Assembly: GCA_036744635.1 (NCBI GenBank)
Contig: DAIOHQ010000239.1
Coordinates: 1 to 7,578, forward strand
Source of the DNA: DAIOHQ01 sp036744635
GTDB taxonomy: Bacteria > Planctomycetota > Phycisphaerae > Tepidisphaerales > Tepidisphaeraceae
Length of the DNA: 7,578 nt
Reading direction: 5' to 3'
Shown: positions 4,903 to 7,578 of the stretch, piece by piece
Layout of the letters: every line of letters starts with the position of its first letter
How positions within the stretch are numbered: the first letter of the stretch is position 1
Notes under the pieces: generated by a model
The model's database searches: none
Told to the model about the DNA's origin: nothing
What the model saw: only the letters and a program-made list of their open reading frames with translations
Made by a program: the position numbers and the translations under genes

Positions 4903-6540
4903 ATGGCGATGTTCCGGATCGATAGCATCGGCGAACTCGCGCGGCAGATGAAGTTCACCCCGCAGGATACGCGGGGCGAACAGATTGCTGCCGCGGAAAA
5001 TCTCCTCCATCAGATCGATCCCGCCAAGGCCTACCCGCTCGAATTCATCATTTATAAGATCACCGGCTACCATCCGAAAGACATCCGCGCGGACCTCTTG
5101 ACGGGTCTGGCGCTGCAGCATGACATCGGTTTGCTGGTGGAGGCCGTCAGCGAATCGCTCGATACCCGCATCGATGCGCTGGGCGAGCCGGTGCTGGCCA
5201 TCGATGACGTCACCGAGAAGTTCAACGTCACCAGCAAGACCATCCAGCGTTGGCGGCGGCGGGGATTGCCGGCGCGGCGGTTCGTTTTTCCGGATGGCAA
5301 GCGGCGGGTTGGGTTTTTGCTATCGAGTGTCGAGCGGTTCTTCGCCAATCACAAAGAGCAGGTAACCCGCAGCGGCAACTTCACGCTGGTGGATGAGGCC
5401 GAGCGGCTGGAAATTCTCCGCCGCGCCAGCCGGCTGGGGATGCAGTGCGACAGCCAGGAAATTTCCCGGCGGATTGGCCGCAAGCTCAACCGCTCCCCGC
5501 TGACCATCCTGCACACCATCCGCAAGCATGACCATGAGCATCCGGAGCAGTCGATCCTGGACCGGGCGGCGGCGGCGCTGGATGAGGAGCAGCGCGGCGC
5601 GCTGTTGCGCAAATATCGCCGCGGGGCGGGGATCAAGCAGCTTGCCCGAAGCGCCGGCCGCAGCCGGGCAACCGTGTATCGCGCGGTGGTGGACGAGCGC
5701 ATCGCCCGGATCAACAAGCGCAGAATCAAGTTCATTGATGACTCGCTCTACCACGCGGAGAACGCCGGTGAGGCGATCGAGGAAATCCTCCGCCAGGATG
5801 CGTTGGGCGAGGCGACCAGCATCGAACAGATGCGCATCCCGCGCGACCTGCCGCCGTATCTGCAGGAGCTGTATCGCATCCCGCTGCTGACGCCATCGCG
5901 CGAGCGCGGGCTGTTCTTGAAATTCAACTTCCACAAGTTCGAGTTCGTCACCGCCCGGCGGCGGCTCGATCCGCAATTTGCCGGCCGGCGCGATCTCGAT
6001 TTTCTTGAGCGCCTGCTCCGCCGCGCCGCCGACGCCAAGAACCAGATCGTCAAGGCGAACCTGCGCCTGGTCGTCAGCATCGCCAAGAAGCACCTGCGGC
6101 CGGGCGTGAACCTGATGGAGCTGATCAGCGACGGCAACATCACGCTGATGCGGGCGGTGGATGGCTTTGACATCCATCGCGGCAACCGCTTCAGCACCTA
6201 TGCGACGTTGGCGCTGATGAAGGGTTTCGCCCGCAGCGTGCCGATGATGCTGGCCGCGCGGCGGGGAGGCGCGTGCGATCATCGGATGCTGCTGGAGGTT
6301 GCCGATTCGCGGCACACGGCAAGCCCGGAGCGCGCGGCCGAGCGCGATGACCTTCGGCACTTGCTCTCACGGTTGAGCGAGCGCGAGCGGCACGTGCTGG
6401 GGGCACATTATGGCCTGGAAGAATCCATCCCGGCCAGTTATGAACAAGTCGCCCTGCGGCTTGGGCTTTCCAAGCAGCGCGTGCGGCAGATCGAGCAGCA
6501 GGCGCTTGCCAAACTCCGCGCCGTCGCGGGGGCGCAATAA
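4903..6540 (+). CDS. Sigma-70 family RNA polymerase sigma factor with helix-turn-helix N-terminal extension
   Basis: This 545-residue protein should bind core RNA polymerase and direct promoter choice. The C-terminal third is clearly sigma-70: region 1.2-like LPPYLQELYRIPLLTP (316-331), region 2.1 AKNQIVKANLRLVVSIAKKH (378-397), region 2.2 LISDGNITLMRAVDGF (407-422), region 2.3 RGNRFSTYAT (426-435) and region 4 from about 487, ending in SKQRVRQIEQQALAKLR (523-539). Only about 45 residues join regions 2 and 4, so a normal region 3 is missing. In the -10-reading helix the usual Trp-Trp is Leu-Ala (436-437) and the usual Gln and Thr are Lys440 and Ala443. The first 300 residues hold at least two helix-turn-helix motifs: a MerR/excisionase-like one (99-147, with TSKTIQRWRRRGLPARR) and LARSAGRSRATVYR (247-260); a third at 184-209 is less sure. 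I chose the ATG at 4903 because the promoter ends just upstream. I know of similar proteins in planctomycetes but cannot name an orthologue with certainty. Confidence 0.9.
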   Translation: MAMFRIDSIGELARQMKFTPQDTRGEQIAAAENLLHQIDPAKAYPLEFIIYKITGYHPKDIRADLLTGLALQHDIGLLVEAVSESLDTRIDALGEPVLAIDDVTEKFNVTSKTIQRWRRRGLPARRFVFPDGKRRVGFLLSSVERFFANHKEQVTRSGNFTLVDEAERLEILRRASRLGMQCDSQEISRRIGRKLNRSPLTILHTIRKHDHEHPEQSILDRAAAALDEEQRGALLRKYRRGAGIKQLARSAGRSRATVYRAVVDERIARINKRRIKFIDDSLYHAENAGEAIEEILRQDALGEATSIEQMRIPRDLPPYLQELYRIPLLTPSRERGLFLKFNFHKFEFVTARRRLDPQFAGRRDLDFLERLLRRAADAKNQIVKANLRLVVSIAKKHLRPGVNLMELISDGNITLMRAVDGFDIHRGNRFSTYATLALMKGFARSVPMMLAARRGGACDHRMLLEVADSRHTASPERAAERDDLRHLLSRLSERERHVLGAHYGLEESIPASYEQVALRLGLSKQRVRQIEQQALAKLRAVAGAQ

Positions 6541-6622
6541 GCAAAAATCACTCTGCTTCCGTTCGCACCTGAATTCAGAACTTTTCCAGGATCTTTGGCG
6601 ATTTGAGATGTTGAGCCGCTGG

Positions 6623-6643
6623 GCATGGGTTGAAAACCCATGC
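6623..6643. repeat. Perfect 9-bp-stem palindrome at the truncated prepilin's stop
   Basis: GCATGGGTT (6623-6631) pairs exactly with AACCCATGC (6635-6643) around the loop GAA. The last base of the right arm is also the last base of the prepilin stop codon on the minus strand (6643-6645). It lies 82 nt past the end of the sigma factor gene. No T tract follows on either strand, so it is better read as an extragenic repeat than as a terminator. Confidence 0.85.
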
Positions 6644-6747
6644 TACGGGATCAACGCCGGCAGGAGCATGGAGATCAGCAGGGCGATGATGCCGACCACC
6701 ACCAGCAGCTCAACCAATGCAAAAGCGCGGCGAAGGGGATTTTTCAT
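6643..6747 (-). pseudogene. Truncated type IV prepilin-like N-terminus (34 codons)
   Basis: A good ribosome site (GAGG, 6 nt before the ATG at 6747) leads into a 34-residue frame. It starts with MKNPLRRAFALVELL and continues as a hydrophobic helix ending LLISMLLPAL, then Ile-Pro and TAG. This is the prepilin N-terminal cleavage/methylation segment: basic leader, cleavage expected after Ala8 (before Phe9), conserved Glu at mature position 5 (Glu13), and a transmembrane/assembly helix. Family members normally continue for 100 or more residues after LLPAL. Here the frame stops right after that block, at the edge of the 6623-6643 palindrome, so the body of the gene has been lost. A functional micro-protein cannot be excluded, since start and ribosome site look intact. 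Confidence 0.75.
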
Positions 6748-6777
6748 GAGACACCTCAGAGAGGATAAGGAGAAATT

Positions 6778-6810
6778 CCAGACCATGCTGGCAGCTCCAG
6801 CATGGCCTGG
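6778..6810. repeat. 13-bp-stem hairpin between the LacI remnant and the prepilin head
   Basis: CCATGCTGG (6783-6791) pairs perfectly with CCAGCATGG (6797-6805) around CAGCT. After one A/C mismatch, CCAG (6778-6781) pairs with CTGG (6807-6810). It begins 6 nt past the stop of the LacI-like frame on the minus strand. On that strand it is followed by AATTTCTCC, a poor T tract, so it may be a weak terminator for the regulator gene or another extragenic palindrome. Confidence 0.6.
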
Positions 6811-6815
6811 ATGGG

Positions 6816-7525
6816 TCAACATTCACTCGATGCCTCTCCTGCTCCGGTCCTGAATCTCGAACTTGCATTGCGGCTCATGCCCGGCGACGACGGAGCAGAC
6901 CGAGTGATGCCAATCCCAGGTGTTGACCCCTGAATTTCGTCTTCAAAAACAGCCGGGATGGGATGTGGAATGTGATCGGTGATGCCGCGGCGCTGCTGAT
7001 CGATTGACTCAGCGCAGCGCTTGAGAATGGCCGCGCAATCGAAGCCCAGGAACTTCACCGGCACCGCGGTTTCCGGCGGCAGCGGGAAGTTGGCGTGGGC
7101 GACGATCTCAAGGTCATCAGGACAGCGCACCCCGGCGGCGGCGATGCCGGCGGTGGCGGCCTCCACGAAATTGTCATCGTCCAGAATCAGCGCATCGGGG
7201 CGCTTGTCGGGCGGCAGGTTCATCAAGAGCTGCGTGCAATGGCGTGCGCCTTCGGGAACCTCGGCGGAAGCGATCTGCAGCAGATAAGGCTCGCTCATCT
7301 GCAGCCCGTGCCGGCGAATTTGCGATAGCTTTCGCTCCTCGGCATACGGCCCGGCCATGAGTATCGCCACCCGGCGCCGGCCGCGCGACACAAGATATTT
7401 GGCGGCGCGCTCGTAGAAGTTGTTGGTGTCAGGAAAGACGATGCTGGCAGCGCAGTTGGGAAAGTCGGACATGATCGCGACGCGGGGCATGTCCGCCTGG
7501 CTGACCGCCGGTGTTTTCAGGAGCC
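6816..7525 (-). CDS. Effector-binding half of a LacI/GalR-family regulator, 5'-truncated (probable pseudogene)
   Basis: From the ATG at 7490 the frame gives 224 residues. They match only the second half of a LacI/GalR regulator, the periplasmic-binding-protein-like sugar-sensing domain: FYERAAKYLVSRGRRRVAIL (25-44), RPDALILDDDNF (97-108) and GIAAAGVRCPDDLEIVAH (115-132). Full-length members have about 330-390 residues with a DNA-binding N-terminus, absent here. The frame stays open upstream through LLKTPAVSQAD to 7525, where the second copy of the palindromic element begins, and through that copy to the window edge. The homologous part ends near PAVFEDEI (about residues 180-187). The rest is an odd Ser/Arg-rich tail overlapping a PEP-CTERM-like tail in another frame. 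Truncation by the repeat, or an assembly break at it, are both possible. Without a DNA-binding domain it could not act as a normal repressor. Confidence 0.72.
6875..6916 (-). pseudogene. PEP-CTERM-like C-terminal tail remnant
   Basis: In a different frame from the LacI-like gene, the minus strand reads GLASLGLLRRRRA followed by TGA. A short hydrophobic stretch, an Arg cluster and a final residue or two before the stop are the hallmark of the PEP-CTERM sorting signal of exported proteins. No Pro-Glu-Pro motif and no host protein precede it: further upstream this frame only crosses LacI codons. It would be the last piece of a lost gene fused onto the regulator's 3' end. At 13 residues a chance match is possible. 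Confidence 0.4.
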
Positions 7526-7578
7526 GGGTGCCACAGGTCGCGGTACTCCGAGACCTGTGCCGCGTAGCGACGCAGTAA
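7526..7578. repeat. Second copy of the 89-bp palindromic element, cut by the window edge
   Basis: These 53 bases are identical to 4664-4716, in the same orientation. The match begins exactly at the element's GGGTGCC end (the preceding bases differ), which fixes the left boundary of the element. Only the first hairpin (CACAGGTC with GACCTGTG) and the start of the centre are present before the window ends. Confidence 0.95.

Noticed and set aside
5320..6360. Minus-strand open frame of 346 codons opposite the sigma factor gene
   Set aside because: The sigma-70 motifs on the plus strand are unmistakable; the antisense product has no family features.
6623..6643. Intrinsic terminator for the sigma factor gene
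   Set aside because: The hairpin is 82 nt past the stop and has no following T tract.

Overview
The window is GC-rich and looks like a chromosomal piece from a planctomycete, most likely of the Phycisphaerae type. That assignment is an inference. It rests on a DUF1800/DUF1501 gene pair with a Tat-type signal, a prepilin head of the kind common in Planctomycetota and relatives, a PEP-CTERM-like tail, a LacI-type regulator remnant, a sigma-70 factor with an unusual helix-turn-helix N-terminus, and many intergenic palindromes. No rRNA, tRNA, CRISPR array or transposase gene was seen.

Layout. Positions 1-549 hold no convincing gene. They carry an 84-bp tandem duplication (93-260) built from two small palindromes, and a perfect 28-bp-stem hairpin (398-456). 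A two-gene minus-strand operon follows: DUF1800 (3320 to 1839), then Tat-exported DUF1501 (1845 to 550), overlapping by 7 nt. Next, also on the minus strand, is an M42-like metallo-aminopeptidase (4584 to 3502). A GC-rich hairpin lies between it and the operon. The divergent gap 4585-4902 contains an 89-bp nested palindromic element, then a near-consensus sigma-70 promoter with a dyad abutting its -35 box. This promoter drives a plus-strand sigma-70 family gene (4903-6540) with almost no 5' leader.

The right end (6541-7578, minus strand) looks like gene debris. It has the effector-binding half of a LacI/GalR regulator without its DNA-binding half, a 13-residue out-of-frame PEP-CTERM-like tail, a hairpin, and a 34-codon prepilin head that stops at the edge of another palindrome. 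The last 53 bases repeat the first 53 bases of the 89-bp element exactly, so the window ends inside a second copy.

How the parts relate. DUF1800 and DUF1501 are almost certainly made together and probably act in or beyond the cell envelope, but their biochemical role is unknown. The peptidase is probably a cytoplasmic housekeeping enzyme. The sigma factor keeps core-binding and -35-binding parts but has changed -10-recognition residues, lacks a normal region 3, and carries about 300 extra N-terminal residues with helix-turn-helix motifs. It is the best candidate here for an under-described regulatory protein. The repeat-rich right end is the best candidate for recent rearrangement. The truncation at the very edge could instead be an assembly break at a repeat.
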